Positions 1 to 11,903 are shown, counted from the first letter of the stretch. The stretch is 64,000 nucleotides of DNA from Anniella stebbinsi (GCA_029215795.1 JARDYH010000001.1:354850154-354914153), one strand, 5' to 3'. Translations and numbers: made by a program. The notes: generated from the letters alone by a model not told the origin.

Positions 1-247
1 CACATGAAAATCTCTGTGTATTTTCGTGCGTATTCTTCCAAAGTTGTGCATCAACGGTGCACATCTTTTTAATGAACACATTAGGGGTGTGCACTGTGCA
101 ACAAAAATTCGGGGGGTCCGCCAGTGCTCTGATGAAGGTGTGATATTGAGGAGTGGATTGTGGGTGGTTTCAAAACCGCCAGAGATCTTCAGCGTGGAGC
201 CGATGGTTGTCGGAACCCTGACTGCCCAGAAAATATCTGCCCACCCG

Positions 248-546
248 GTCTCTCTGAGGGGAGTCAACGGAACAGTTTCCATATATGGAAAACACTCAGG
301 TTTTGTGTTTGATCTCTGTGGCTAACCAATAGCTATTAGCCACTGTCCCCCCTCCAATTCCAGTGCTTAGGGGAGGGATTGCAAATGACAGGGTCTCTCT
401 GAAGCTTGTATTTTCAAAGGAACAGGTCTCCATATAAGGAAAATGCTGAGGTTTTGAGATTGACACTGTGTGGCTAACCAACAGCCACAGTCTCCTCCCT
501 TTCCCCCCTCCAATCCCAATGCTTAGGGGGAGGGATTGCAAATCAT
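248..546 (+). repeat. Two-copy tandem duplication, about 145 bp unit
   Basis: Units start at 248 and 393, each with GTCTCTCTGA, then a TCCATATA-GGAAAA block, a GTGGCTAACCAA block and a closing GGGAGGGATTGCAAAT. The copies are clearly diverged. It lies next to the left terminus of the hAT-type element that contains it, a usual place for subterminal repeats. Confidence 0.75.
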
Positions 547-571
547 AGAACCCATTTGTCATTGTTCTCTG

Positions 572-617
<46 letters not shown>

Positions 618-1168
618 CTTCTGTTTGCTTGGATTCATTGCACTCTGTGTCTGGTTTTCTGTAGTACTAGGTTAGTTTAGTTATTGTCCAATCCCCACCC
701 CACCCCAGACTCCCCTTTTGTTTAGTGTGTGTGTGTGTGTGTGGTGTTCTTATTAACCCCACCAAAATCTTTACAGGTGTTTATCTCCTAGTTTGTGTGT
801 TTCTTTCTGAATATGTGTGTTTATTTGTATTGTAGTTCTTCCGTACAAGCACATTTTTGCAATACTCCTAAATTGTGCCCAAGCAGCACATTTTTTCTCA
901 ATTAATGAAGTTGGCCCCATCATTACATCATAAAGTGTCCAATGGGTGTTGCTGGTTCTTGCTGTGGTGGGAGAAGGAGAGAGTTAGGGCCCCAAAGCTT
1001 TTTTCCTCCAATGTGCCTGACCGACCTGTCCCACCTTGCAGGGCTGGTTGTGCATTTCTTCACGGACTCATAGAAGTCAGCCACCGTGTGAAAGTGCTGC
1101 TGCGCTAGCATTATGAGTGACTGAGCTTGTACACCTGTCTAGAGTCAGGCAGCTGCTTTATTTCAGTT

Positions 1169-1201
<33 letters not shown>

Positions 1202-1365
1202 TATTTCTCCTATTAGCATTGGCTGGCTGGGCTTCCAGTGCAGAGGGGGCTCCCCCTCCTCCTCCAAGCCTCATAGTCTTCTCGCATATAGCTGACTACG
1301 GGGAAGCTGTTGTTGCCTGGACTCGCTCCAATGTGCCTGACCAACAGTATGTGTGTGTGTGGGGG

Positions 1366-1413
1366 TGCCTCCTCCTCCTCCTCCTCCTCCTCCTCCTCCT
1401 CCTCCTCCTCCTC
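1366..1413. repeat. (CCT)n microsatellite
   Basis: About 16 uninterrupted CCT/TCC triplets. It produces apparent poly-Leu, poly-Glu and poly-Gly open frames on both strands that should not be called genes. Confidence 0.95.
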
Positions 1414-2166
1414 TTCGTCCTGCAAGCCTCCTGTCCTCTCTGAAGATGGACAAGCTGTGTGCTGCTGTTGTGGCATTTATTAATTTATATTAACTTATTT
1501 ATTATAGCGCTAAGTTTATTTATTCCACTGCTTCGTTTCTCTCTCCCTCACCATACAGAACACGGCACAAGAAGTGCCTGAGAGGACATTTGAGTTTGAC
1601 TTTATAAATTCCCAATAAATCACTGCATGCAGAGATCTGTGCCAAACTTGGCACGCCTAAAGCCCTCTTTAAAAGTTGTCACAGCGACAAATTTCATGTG
1701 TTTATCTTTAAAACTGACAGTGCTGTGAGCATATTAGTTGATTTCCATAGGCGAAAATGAATCGGTTATCCAAAGAAGGAGCGGTTTTCTGATGGGAAAC
1801 CTGACAGAGCAGAGAGACAGGCCCACACCCAAAAACTGGAGCAGAGAATCATCTCAACGGAGCTCTGCCCCGAATTTCAGGGTGGAGAAGACCCACTCTG
1901 CACACCCCTATTACACATTCTTCTCCCATTGATTAAAGTGTATTTGTGTGCGTTCTTCAACAGTACACATTTTTTACCCATATTTTTTCAAACGGACACA
2001 TGCTGTTGAAGACATTTTATTTTATTTTATTTTAGTCCATGAATCACATCGTAAATTCAGAAATGTACAGAGGACAACCACAGATCATGTCTTTGTCCAT
2101 ATTCTATCTGGATGATGTGAACGGGGTAAAATCCTGATTTTTTTTTTAAATGAAACAAATTTCTCT

Positions 2167-2167
<1 letters not shown>

Positions 2168-2198
<31 letters not shown>
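2168..2198. repeat. (TA)n microsatellite
   Basis: Uninterrupted TA dinucleotides, in otherwise unique AT-rich DNA. Confidence 0.9.
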
Positions 2199-2200
<2 letters not shown>

Positions 2201-2399
2201 ACTTTCTGAGTAAATAATGAATTCACTCAGGATTAGCTTCCCCATCATGAATTAAAATATGAATGACAATTTTTCCCCATCCCTGCTTTGAATAGATAAT
2301 ACTGTGTGGGATGGACAAATAGCATGATCAGGTATACAAGGCAGTTTCTTATCCCATCTTTAAGCCTTCTCCACACATGGTTAAACTTTGCAACTAAGT

Positions 2400-2578
2400 A
2401 CCTAATGCCTAAATTTGCTTTTTTCCTCTTCCCTCCCAATCCCCCTTTCCTTTTGTATCATGTTTTTTAAGATTGTAAGCCTGAGGACAGGGACTTTCTT
2501 AAAGTATTTTTGTAAGCCGCCTTGGGAGCCTTTTTTTGGCTAAAGCAAGATAAACATGCTATAATAAACAAACAAACA
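2400..2578 (+). mobile_element. LINE 3' end (clade uncertain)
   Basis: A typical reptile LINE 3' tail: GATTGTAAGCCTGAGGACAG, then GTAAGCCGCCTTGGGAGCC, then a pseudo-A-rich repeat tail at 2563-2578 (AATAAACAAACAAACA). Only non-coding 3' sequence is visible; the element is 5' truncated. Confidence 0.6.
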
Positions 2579-4417
2579 GTCAAATTTGCTCCTCCTAAAT
2601 TATTCTGTCTCTCTCCCTCACCCAACCCCCACACTTCAGGTGGGTTTGTAGCTTGCTGACAAAGTTCCCTTGTAAGCTTTGAATATCTTTGGTACCAGTT
2701 GAGCCTAACATTAAAAATTCCACATCTTATCACTACAAATCTCTTATGACTGAAAGCTAGTAAGAAAACCGCAGCACTTCGTGCAAAACAAATGAGAGTT
2801 AAGAGCTTTAATTCATTAGCAAAACAAAACAAATCTGTGTTTATTTTAATTAAAGAACTAAAATCTTTGCTGTTCACCTGGCAGGCATAATCATTTGAAA
2901 TTCTGCTAGGAAATACTTGTTGCTACTTTTTTTTTTCCTTTTAAGAAGTGATGATTCCCGAGAGCCTATGAATATAAAATATACCCAATCATAATCCAGA
3001 TAAAGGAGAGAGACCAATATAAAGCAGAATAATTTGGATAATGCAGTGGAGATTTAATCATTCTACTAAGTCTCGATGCATTTTCTTCTGAGGATCACAT
3101 TTTCTGAAAATTCTTGACTGTGGGTTAAAGTAGTTATTTTCAGCACCCTAAAGAGGGAACTTTTTTTTTTTTTTGTATTCATATTAGAAGATCTCCTCTG
3201 TCTAACATCTCAATGGAATCAGGATTTGACTTACTTTGGAGACGGGTTATTTTGCTCATTCCTAGTCATCAAGTGCCAGTTTGAATGAAAGCAGGAAGAG
3301 GACATTGGCTTAAGGCATTCTAGACCCCCTCTGAAACTCAGGTTCTATGGTAAGATGGACCACCAGAGACTGAATCAGTGAGTCTGCTGGCATCCCTCCA
3401 TCCAACAAGCACAAAACAATTTTACAAGATTCGCACGTAAACCATTGGGTACCGTTCCTCAGCGCCTGGGGTCTGTGGACTAGTGCCTGGGGGGGATGAT
3501 CTGGCAATTTCTCATTGGACTTCAAGCCCCAACCAGTTGCCCACACCCTCCCTAATTGGGGAGGGCATTTAATAAACCCTAGAAGAACACTTCATGAAGC
3601 CTACAGCAGGGTTTCTCCTAGTAAAAAAGATGGAGTAATCTGGAAGTTGAGCTAGCTAAAAAAGGGGTGCACTGTTAATTCACTGTGCCAGAATGCACTA
3701 CTGTCTGCCTGCCTGTCTGTCTATCTGCACTAGCCATGGATCTGACAAAATAGGCTTTAGTCCATGAAAGGCTCTGGCTCAATAGATGCATTGAGAGCCA
3801 CAGGGCTCTCTGTTATTAATATGACTAATAAAATGCAGCAGGCTGCTTTAATACCTCTTGCAAAAGTATCCGAGAAAATGCCCTGTCGTACATGGCTACC
3901 ATCTCATGAAAAGTGCCCTGAGGGTCTTTGTTGTGTGGGTCAATAGCCCCTCAAGGTCAGCATGGCATCGGGGATGACTACTGCAAAGGAACTTGAGACA
4001 GGTTTTCATTTCATCTGTTTCCTGTGTGTACTGCCCAATAGACAAAGTGTTCAGCGGTGTGGGAGGAGGGTGTTCAAACTCCAGATAAGTCAAGTTGACT
4101 TTGACGCTGCCACTTGTATGAGATTTACTTTTTTTTTTTTTTTGCTTTCCAAATTTACTGGAAGATAATTGTTTAGCACTTAGTCTGAGGAAAAAACTGA
4201 GTCATTCAGTAAATTTACTTTCCGGTAATTTTGTAGGACATTTTTAACAGAAGAATCCTGTCAGGTTCTAATTCTCCAAAGACTGTCTCAGCGAGATTGT
4301 CAAGACAGTTTTGACTGTATCATAAGGCACTTATGTAACATTTATTCTACTATCAGCTAAGAAATAAGTGCATGTACTGGGTGTCTATGGCATGTTCTTT
4401 ACCTGATTGACACTTAG
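2579..4417. other. Intergenic, no feature recognised
   Basis: AT-rich DNA with poly-T runs near 2927, 3160 and 4128 and no convincing exon, RNA gene or repeat family that I can name. A CT-rich run of tetranucleotide character (CTGC/CTGT) lies at 3701-3727. Confidence 0.5.
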
Positions 4418-4929
4418 GGTGGCCATGTGTTCCATTTTACAGAGGACAATCCTCTATTTGAAGGGTTGCTCATTCTCTATCTTGAAGGTGTCCTCACACA
4501 TTTTAAAGATAAAGAACCACCAGAAGGAAGAGGTGGTCTTTGAAGCTGCCCAGCTGCAGCACCTGACCAGCCGACTGAGCAAGGTATGTAGGTCAGCTGC
4601 CCACAGCCTTCCACACTATGATGAGATGTATTCTATATCTTTTTAAATTATAACACTACATTTAAATCTGCATCTTCTCATATAATTTATCGTATGGCAA
4701 TTTTATGCAAACTGGTATTCTCTTTTGTCCTCTCTTTGGGTGATTTAGTTTGAAAGGGAAGATGATGGTCTCATTTTTAAACCAACTTTTTTACAAGACC
4801 AAGTCCAGTTTAAAGATAAAGACCCATAAGAAAGGAGAGCAGGAGCCCTGGAATTACCTATCAACAGTAAGCACTTGGACAATGGACTGAGCAGGCAGGC
4901 AGGTAGATCTTGTACTATTTAAATTATAG

Positions 4930-4974
<45 letters not shown>

Positions 4975-5077
4975 TATATGCATCTATACCTATTGATCAG
5001 CATGTGCAAATTGTATGCAAATCAGTCTCTCTTTTTTGGTGATGCATTTCCTCTTTTTGGTAATGAATAAGTGCCCC
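4418..5077. mobile_element. hAT-like MITE, GGGTGGCCA family
   Basis: The left end reads TAGGGTGGCCATGTGTTCCA followed by paired AGAGGACAATCCTCT words. The right end GATGCATTTCCTCTTT then AATAAGTG mirrors the opposite end of a copy at 48303-48645, so this looks close to full length. A (TA)n run at 4930-4970 lies inside. No TSD could be confirmed. Confidence 0.5.
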
Positions 5078-5230
5078 CCCCCCAATACACCTGTGGATTC
5101 CAATGTGGGAGAAAACACCCTCTTTGACAGCAATGGAAGCATTTATTCCATTGCAGTACAAGGAGAGATCATTTTTTTTTACGGGTTGTAACAAGGAAGG
5201 GAAAGGTTCTCCCTCCCTGTATAATCTGGC

Positions 5231-5864
5231 CAGTGGAGGCTGGTGACACAGTCAAGGATAAAAATCCACTTTGGATGTAAGGCAACTCTGTTTTATTGAG
5301 CATAATACAGCTGTATGGAGAGAGTCCTACACACAAAGAACTTCTCAACTGGTAGTGTGAAAAGCAAGTATATTAATACATAGTAGCATCTTAACCATTT
5401 AGCAAAGTTCTAAAGCAAAACAAAGACAGATCAAAGAAAACTTATTCATTATACCTTATCAACAGATGGCCCATAACTCTTCTGGCAATGTCAGATTGAT
5501 TTGGATGGCCTTCTTATCAAGCTAGCTTATTTGTCTTCTACTATATCACGAGGTCTTGACAGTTAGAAATTCCAATAAAGCATTTCCTTGCTGATATAGC
5601 AGTTCTAGCAATACAGCATATTCAGGCACATACATCATTCCAATCCCATCATGCAGTTCACTTGCAAGAACCAAACTACATACAGAGCAGGTATGGCAAG
5701 GCTTGTGGCCTTGTTTTCTCAGCTCCAATGTCAGTGGGGGGATGGATCTGCCCTGAATTTCAGTCAGAGCCACTCAGAACTCTGAATGGAGCTATCTGAG
5801 GTTCTTACTGAAACCTGGAGCAGATTCATCATCCCACTGACATTGAAGCCACCATCCTCCACTG
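5231..5864. mobile_element. hAT-like foldback MITE, CAGTGGAGGCTGGTG family
   Basis: CAGTGGAGGCTGGTG at the left and CACCATCCTCCACTG at the right form a terminal inverted repeat. Flanks AATCTGGC (5223-5230) and ATTCTGGC (5865-5872) match at 7 of 8, an 8-bp TSD. A second copy at about 53805-53956 lacks the central 470 bp, showing that a later insertion (about 5244-5721) split this one. Confidence 0.7.
5244..5721 (-). mobile_element. LTR-like insertion inside a MITE
   Basis: This segment is absent from the sister MITE copy near 53810. On the minus strand it begins TGAG and ends GTCA, with CTCAATAAAACAGAG near the end, which reads like the polyadenylation region of a retroviral-type LTR. No matching 4-6 bp TSD was found, so the exact ends and the LTR identity are uncertain. 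Confidence 0.45.
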
Positions 5865-5872
5865 ATTCTGGC

Positions 5873-6414
5873 CCAATCTGGATTGGGCTTCCCTGCATTT
5901 TATTTACCATCATCATCTTCTTCTTCTGCCATCACTGTGGGCAACTCACATAGGTTTTTATGTACTTAGGTATTCACATTTACTCTTCAATTTAAGCATA
6001 ATGATTTAGCAGACACAAAAAGGAACAGAGAGATAGCAGGGACAGGGAACAGGGTTTGGTGTTTTTTGGGTTGCTTTTTTAAGCATTATAATCTAACCAG
6101 TTGATTACTGAGCCCAGGCTATTGTGTTGTCTTCTCGATCTTTCACATCGTACTCATAGGTTGCCATGGTGACACAATTGTTTCCCCTTTGGGAAAGCGT
6201 GGAAACTATAGTGTCGCTGTTATCTAAAGTGATGCCAAAACCAGCCCTGCATATTATTTTCCATAATGTCGATAAACTGGTTTAAAATCAACATGCGTTG
6301 ACATGATGTCCCTGTGCACCTGAAAAAGCACAGGCCGAATATGTTTAAAATGCCCAGTCTCAACAATTCATAACCTTGCAGTTTTAACCTCGAACAACTT
6401 TAGTTTCCAGACTA
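5873..6414. other. Intergenic, no feature recognised
   Basis: Mostly unique-looking sequence containing a short TCATCATCTTCTTCTTC-like patch near 5908. No gene or known repeat recognised. Confidence 0.4.
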
Positions 6415-6616
6415 GATCCAGATCTACACCTTGTGTCAAATCATTACGAACATGGAATAAAAAGCAGGATATAACACTATGAAAGCAGTATATGGAATGT
6501 GGATTGCGCCCCAACAGTTATCAGTAGTGTAGATAAAGCAGCAGTGTAGATCTAGCCTAGTTTTAAAGCAGTTGTGTAGATCTAGCCTAGTTTTAAAGCA
6601 GTTGTGTAGATCTAGC
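6415..6616. mobile_element. PIF/Harbinger-like MITE with tandem right end
   Basis: GATCCAGATCTACAC at the left and GTGTAGATCTAGC at the right are imperfect inverted repeats flanked by CTA (6412-6414 and 6617-6619), a 3-bp TSD. The right terminus is repeated: three 30-bp units of the type GTGTAGATCTAGCCTAG followed by TTTTAAAGCAGTT. It is related in style to the shorter palindrome at 37531-37649. Confidence 0.5.
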
Positions 6617-6779
6617 CTAGTGCACTACTTTCACATTGGTAAAAAGAGAGGGGGAAAGAGGACACCAATTTGCATAGTATAGATATATAGGTACAAATTT
6701 AGATATAATAATTAAAATAGAAATACAATACATCACACCATAGTTGAGAAGACTGATCAGGTGATTGCTCATCCTGCAA

Positions 6780-6956
6780 TCCAGGTACTAAGTGTTGATG
6801 GACAACTTCAAGGTTCCTGATCTACCTTCCTTATGGTTCTTTGAATTTAAGTGAGTTTTGGACTGGCCAGCCCATCAAATAGAGGACACCTGTCCCTTGC
6901 CAAATCTCCAAAATGGAGGAGTCTCCTCTGTAAAGTAGGCCACCTGGCTTCCTTAT
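6780..6956. mobile_element. Partial hAT-like MITE, GGGTGGCCA family
   Basis: Contains AAATAGAGGACACCTGTCC, then CCAAAATGGAGGAGTCTCC, then CTCTGTAAAGTAGGCCACC. These are diverged versions of words in the copies at 4418-5077, 34320-34425 and 48303-48645. Confidence 0.45.
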
Positions 6957-8043
6957 GTACAGCACATAGAAATATGAGAGTAGGCCTGAGAATGGTATGA
7001 AGATCAGACAGTTATTTATACTGGTGTTCTTGTTTTGGTCTGTGAAATCTTGAATGCCATGCGTATCTTCCTTTCTTCTTGAGGTTAAGACAGATGGCAG
7101 TGGGTGTACTTCTATAAGAAGGTAACATAAGTGAATTGGTGTATTGGCTCTTATTTTTTCCAGGGAAGGAACTCATTGAATCCGAGACGCTATTAAGAAG
7201 TCAATCCTCCATCAGATAATGCCTTCCTCTTGCTTATTACAAACCTATTTTAGCTGGATATATTCACAGGAGGACAGGTGGCTATTAAGAGGCAGAAGTC
7301 CCACGATGAGAAGTAATGCCTCATCTCTTTTCTTCATTCCACAACTCAAGTGCCTTTATTACACAGGCCGAGATGATTGCTCGGTCTTGCAGAGTGGCTA
7401 TTTTCTGCCTTCCACTGCCTCTTTACTGCTTTCCAGATGTTATTTAATTATTTTTTACTGCTGATCTGTAGCACATCTCTGTAAACCTGTTATGCTTTGT
7501 GATGTTAAAATTAATAAAGCCAGCCCTGGAGCTTTAATGTTCCTGGCATCCATAAGGGACGTGAATATATCAGGCACACACACATAATAGTGCAGTGGTA
7601 GACTTGGTGTAATTACTTTCATGCTTGGTTTATAGAGAGTTCAATTTATTTTCATTGACTCAGAGCAAGGTGACCAAAGTAATGGTTCCCAATGTCCAAC
7701 AGCTGCTGCATCTTTAACCAGACCATTACAATAAATCCAAAGGAAGGATGTACTACTCAGATGAAGACCCTGATCTCAAAGGAATGCAAATGTTCTTGGG
7801 ATTGAAAGAAACCCTTTTTAAAAGAAAAATAAAATTATAAAATAGAAAAGATGGTTAGAAATCATTTACTTATTGGGGTCTCACCAGTGTGAAATTGATG
7901 GATAGTAGATGCAACATAGACAAAATCATCACACAACATATAATTAAAGGGGCAATCCTATGCAAATTTAGACAGAACAAAATCCTACAATTCCTAGCAT
8001 AGGATGGCTGGCTGGGGGCATACTGGGAATTCCTGGAGGAGAA
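6957..8043. other. Intergenic, little recognised
   Basis: Mostly unique-looking. A diverged GCAATCCTATGC repeat fragment lies at about 7951-8020. An 81-codon open frame at 7219-7464 has no recognisable domain. Confidence 0.4.
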
Positions 8044-8262
8044 GGCTATCGATGGCTACTAGTCCTGATAGCTATGTGCTTCCTCCAGTATCAGAGGCAG
8101 TAAGCCTATATACACCAGTTGCTGGGGAACATAGGTAGGAGGGTGCTGTTTCACCATATCCGGCTTGTGGTTCCCTGATCAACAGCTAGTTGGCCACTCT
8201 GTGAACAGGGTGCTAGACTAGGTGGACCTTTCGTCTGATCCAGCATGGCTCTTATGTTCTTA
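8044..8262 (-). mobile_element. Dispersed repeat of the GAACATAAGAA type
   Basis: Read on the minus strand it opens TAAGAACATAAGAGCCATGC, then GGTCCACCTAGTC, CTGTTCACAGAGTGGCC and, near its end, ACTGGTGTATATAGGCTTAC. The same order occurs at 38475-38560 and in the split copy at 52690-53345. It is a short non-coding interspersed repeat common in squamates; its class is uncertain. Confidence 0.6.
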
Positions 8263-8530
8263 GTTGTAGGACTTTGTTTTATCTAAACATACATAGGAAT
8301 GTGCCCCAAGTTATGAATTGTGTTGTGGTGATGGCCGCCAGCTTAGATGGTTCTAAAAGAAGATTGGGAAGCTTCAACCCCCCCTTTTCACCATCGCCTC
8401 TTGCCCGCATAGCCAATGGTGTAAGATGGTCGGAGTTGTAAGCCAAAACATCTGGAGGGTCACAAGTTGCCTGGCCTTGGTCTGTCAGAAGCTGTTTGCC
8501 AGGATGTGGAACCTTCAGTGTACCACTGAC

Positions 8531-8705
8531 CCTGTTCAGATGACATGTTAAGCCATGGTGGGTAAGCATTTTAAGCTAAACATTATGGCTTAGCATGTCG
8601 CGTGAACCATTCCTAACCATGGTGGCGACATAAACATGCTCACTAAACATTTGCTGTGAAGGGGTTAACGGCCTAACCGTGGCTTAGCGTGTTGTCTGAA
8701 CAGGC
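8531..8705. mobile_element. hAT-like foldback MITE, CCTGTTCAG family
   Basis: CCTGTTCAGATGACATG and the mirrored TGTTGTCTGAACAGG mark the ends. CCACTGAC (8523-8530) and CCACTGAG (8706-8713) give a 7-of-8 TSD. Inside, several AGCCATGGT and ACCATGGT words are themselves mirrored. A second copy is at 14649-14858. Confidence 0.65.
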
Positions 8706-9084
8706 CCACTGAGAAACACAGTTGCTGCAGGACAACAGGAAGGAAGGAGTATTGCCTTCTTGGTCTGTTAGTGGGCTCCTCAGGAGCACCTGGCTGACTG
8801 CCACAGGAAAGAGTGCTCAAAGGATGGGAGAAAAGAAATGGGGAACCTTAATAAAATTCACAAGTCCCACTCATTGACTCCCTCCAATTTTAGCCCACTT
8901 GTGCCTCCTGTACCTTTCTAAAAATAAAGCTAAGGGGGTCACCAAAAAGGTAAAGCCCCCCCCCCGACCTTTCTGCCTCCCCAACCTCCAGTAATTCAAG
9001 CACTGGTTGGATAACAGATGCTAGACTAGATATCTATCTATTAGGGCTCTTCTTATCCTCTTAGCCTTCAAAATATCCATATAG

Positions 9085-9226
9085 CAGGGGTGGGCAACTT
9101 GTGGCCCACCAGATGTTTCCGTCTACAACTCCCAGTCCCATAAGTGCTAGCCAACACAGGCAAAGGTGAGGCATGATGGGAGTTATAGGCTAAAACATCT
9201 GGATGGTCACAAGTTGCCCGCCACTG
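9085..9226. mobile_element. hAT MITE with perfect 8-bp TSD
   Basis: The left end CAGGGGTGGGCAACTTGTGG pairs with the right end CAAGTTGCCCGCCACTG. The TSD CCATATAG is identical on both sides (9077-9084 and 9227-9234). The central CTACAACTCCC...GGGAGTTATAG palindrome is typical of the MER5-like short hAT derivatives. Diverged relatives lie at about 8385-8500, 14266-14400, 33733-34335 (split) and 49090-49210. Confidence 0.85.
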
Positions 9227-9329
9227 CCATATAGGAAACCTACAATAGAGATCAATTATTGCAGCCCACCACAACCCAGGTCCTAAAATACACTGTCCCA
9301 AGGATAATACATTTTTCAAGGTTCAGGGA

Positions 9330-9745
9330 CTTGTCTAAAGGGCCAACTGTCTCCTTATGAGACAGGTGGCTACCAGAGGAGGGCCTTCTCTGCTGTGGCA
9401 CCCCAGCTGTGGAATAAGCTCCCCAGAGAGGTTCGTCTGGCATCTACATTATACTCCTTTAGACGCCAGGTGAAGACCTTTTTATTTTCACAGTATTTTC
9501 GCAGTTCTTCAGTTTGATTTTTAACCTTGCTGTTTAAATTTGTATTTTAAATCCCTATTAATTTCTGCATGGCTGCTCGGTTTTTATCCTGGTTGTGCTT
9601 TTATGCTGTATTTTAAATTATGTTTTATACTGTCGTTGTTTTATATTTTGAATGGGTTTTATGGTTCTCATTTCTGTAAACCACCCAGAGAGCTTCGGCT
9701 GTTGGGCGGTACAGAAATGCATTAAATAAATGAATAAAATAAATA
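9330..9745 (+). mobile_element. L2 LINE 3' end
   Basis: Translating the start gives remnants of the L2 reverse-transcriptase C-terminal pattern (RAFSAVAPQLWNKLP, then RRQVKTFLFSQYF). A T-rich 3' UTR, the words CACCCAGAGAGCTTCGGCT and an AAATAAATGAATAAAATAAA tail follow. 5' truncated. Confidence 0.75.
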
Positions 9746-10090
9746 CATTATGAACCTGTCATGAAGGGACAGTCAGCCTACAGGAGATCTACAGGAGAGG
9801 CCTTCCTGAGGTCACCATTGCCTGTAGAAAGGGAAAGGGCTCTCTCCCATGTTGCTCCCACAGTGTGGAATCCACTCCTTCCAGCATTAAGATTGGCCCC
9901 TACTCCTTTAACTTTTAGAAATGGCGTGAAGGTGTAACACTTTATCACGACCTTCAAAAATATGTTTAGTGTGCTATTGTTTTTATTTGGGGAATTTGAT
10001 TGTTTTATTTTAGTTTTGTTGGTCACTACCTTGGTGTCCTTTTGGCAGCAAGGGCGGTATAGAAATATCAATAATAAATTATAAAAAATG
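9746..10090 (+). mobile_element. Second L2-type LINE 3' end
   Basis: A more diverged 3' end follows the first directly: a GAGGCCTTCCTGAGG...TGTGGAATCCACTCCTTCC block, then GGCAGCAAGGGCGGTATAG and ATCAATAATAAATTATAA as tail. Two LINE tails in tandem in the same orientation suggest insertion at the A-rich end of the first. Confidence 0.6.
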
Positions 10091-10373
10091 ATGAAGTTTT
10101 ACCCATGAACATTAGTCCATTGATGCGAATCTCATTGGGTTCTTCTTTGTTGTTTCAGAATGGTATTTTCTTTTGGCAGGTGCTGAGATTGTCAAGAGGG
10201 TAGGCCATTTCCAGCTAGGAGATATCTTTCCTCCTAATGAAGAAAAATGAAATTCTCTAGAGGGCAATGCAATTTCAGCAAGTGCTGTTACTAAATGTCA
10301 AGCCAGCAGCTTTGTACTTAACAATGCTCAACAAAATCCAGACATTCTCAATATAAAGGTACAGGTTTGAAGT

Positions 10374-10425
<52 letters not shown>

Positions 10426-10665
10426 TTTTCAACCCGGGTTTTAGTTTCCTTTGAGGTTGCTGGAGGCTCAAGGCATTTTGTAATATTTATTCGCATATAT
10501 ACAGGTTGAGCATAGGTGGAGATTTACAGGTTAACACCCCAATAGATACTACACCCTAAAGATGTTTCCATTCAGTTCCTATACCCCAAGTCTTATCTCA
10601 ATCTGCCCCTCGTTGCAGCTAATCAATCTGCTTTCTTTGTTCTCTTCCTCTGAAAGTCTGAATTA
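10091..10665. other. Intergenic with (GT)n(GA)n
   Basis: A compound microsatellite lies at 10374-10418. The rest is unassigned. Confidence 0.5.
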
Positions 10666-11010
10666 GTGATGTATGAGAATTTTGTTTCAGTTTGCAAATT
10701 ATCTGAACTTGCCCCATCCACAACCCCTAACACAAACAACAGTGTATTTAAAAAAAAGTCTGCACATTCCCAAGCTTGCGCTCATGTTTGAAAAAATATG
10801 TTTTTGTTTTCTATTTTTTGAAAATGCATTTTGAAATGCACTTCTTTAAAAAAGCATTTTCAAATTTGAGTCAATGGGCGGAAGTGTGCACTTTTGAAAA
10901 ATACATATAGAAACACGCACTTTTCCCGTTTTCCTGTTCAACCAAATCAAAAAAATGGATCGCAAACAAAATGGAAGCAAGCTGAACTGACCTTAAAAGT
11001 GAAGTTCAGA
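10666..11010. repeat. AT-rich dispersed element, possibly hAT
   Basis: Begins TTAGTGATGTATGAGAATTT and contains many near-repeated words (GAAAATGCATTTTGAAATGC, AAAAAGCATTTTCAAA) of self-complementary character, ending near AAGCTGAACTGACC. It resembles the internal repeats of the foldback elements elsewhere in the window, but no TSD was confirmed. Confidence 0.35.
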
Positions 11011-11895
11011 GAACTTTGGGGAGCTTGAATATCCTTGGTTCTCCAACCCCTATTTTGCATTAGCACATTTTTCAGCTGGTGAAGGGGGGATTCCAGAAAC
11101 CCGTGGTCCATTTCTTTAGTTAGCAAAGTTGTCCATTCCAGGGCCATCTGCACAGATCTCTCTACGAAAGGGAATCTGTCCAATCAGCTTGGAATAACCT
11201 GCTCTGCTCTTCAATCAGGAATTTATTTAAACTGGCCAATAACTGAGTATTCATTACAGCAACCTGTATTATTAATACAAAATAGGGGAGGGGCTGTGAG
11301 TCAGATGACTATTTGTCTGAAAGCACCCAGTGGGATGAGTTTTCACCCAGGGATTCCTTGAGTCACAGCACATGCATTTAACCATGACAGTAGGTTCAAG
11401 GGAAACATAAGGAGGGTTGTGGGATGCCCCACATACAAGATTGAGTAACTTGAATGATTTCTGATGGCCATTACATTTAGGGATGCCAAACATGACACTT
11501 ATGGGCAACTGACAAATAAATACTCTCCCCAGGTAGTGAATGGTGTCACAGAGAGAAAGGGGAAATGAGACCAGCAAATAAGCAGACGATGATAAAAGGC
11601 GCTCATTGTCCAAAGTGGCAATCCATGTTGGGCAGAGAAGCCAAAGAGGAAATCACTTATTCATTAGCCTCCTTTCACCACACTCTGCATGCACGATTGA
11701 ACAGGGCCAGAATGGCAGGGGTGCCTTTAGCTCTCGGCATGCAGCCACAGATAAGGGCTGGCAACCCAGCAGCCCACTGGGGCTTGTTTTAGGCCGGCTG
11801 TCACTGACTCAACAGTCGCCAGGTTCTCCTGCTTGGTTCCTTGGCATGTCATGTTGTTGATAGTATAAAATTAATGGCAGGCAATCAAGCCCCAG
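11011..11895. other. Intergenic, no feature recognised
   Basis: Largely free of recognisable repeats and microsatellites. No exon with splice signals was found. Being repeat-poor in a repeat-dense region, it is a candidate for conserved non-coding sequence, but that cannot be judged without alignment. Confidence 0.35.
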
Positions 11896-11903
11896 ATAAA
11901 TAA

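Larger units (their letters stand above)
82..1910. mobile_element. hAT-type element with TAGGGGTGTGCA ends
   Basis: The left end TAGGGGTGTGCA and right end TGCACACCCCTA are a perfect 12-bp inverted repeat. The flanks GAACACAT (74-81) and TTACACAT (1911-1918) match at 6 of 8, fitting an aged 8-bp TSD. No transposase frame is visible. The interior holds a 145-bp tandem duplication (248-546) and several microsatellites: (GA)n 574-614, (GT)n 725-742, (ATC)n 1171-1201 and (CCT)n 1366-1413. Confidence 0.65.

Noticed and set aside
1213..1476. Open frames with poly-Glu, poly-Leu or poly-Gly runs
   Set aside because: They are produced by the (CCT)n microsatellite at 1366-1413 in different frames and carry no domain.
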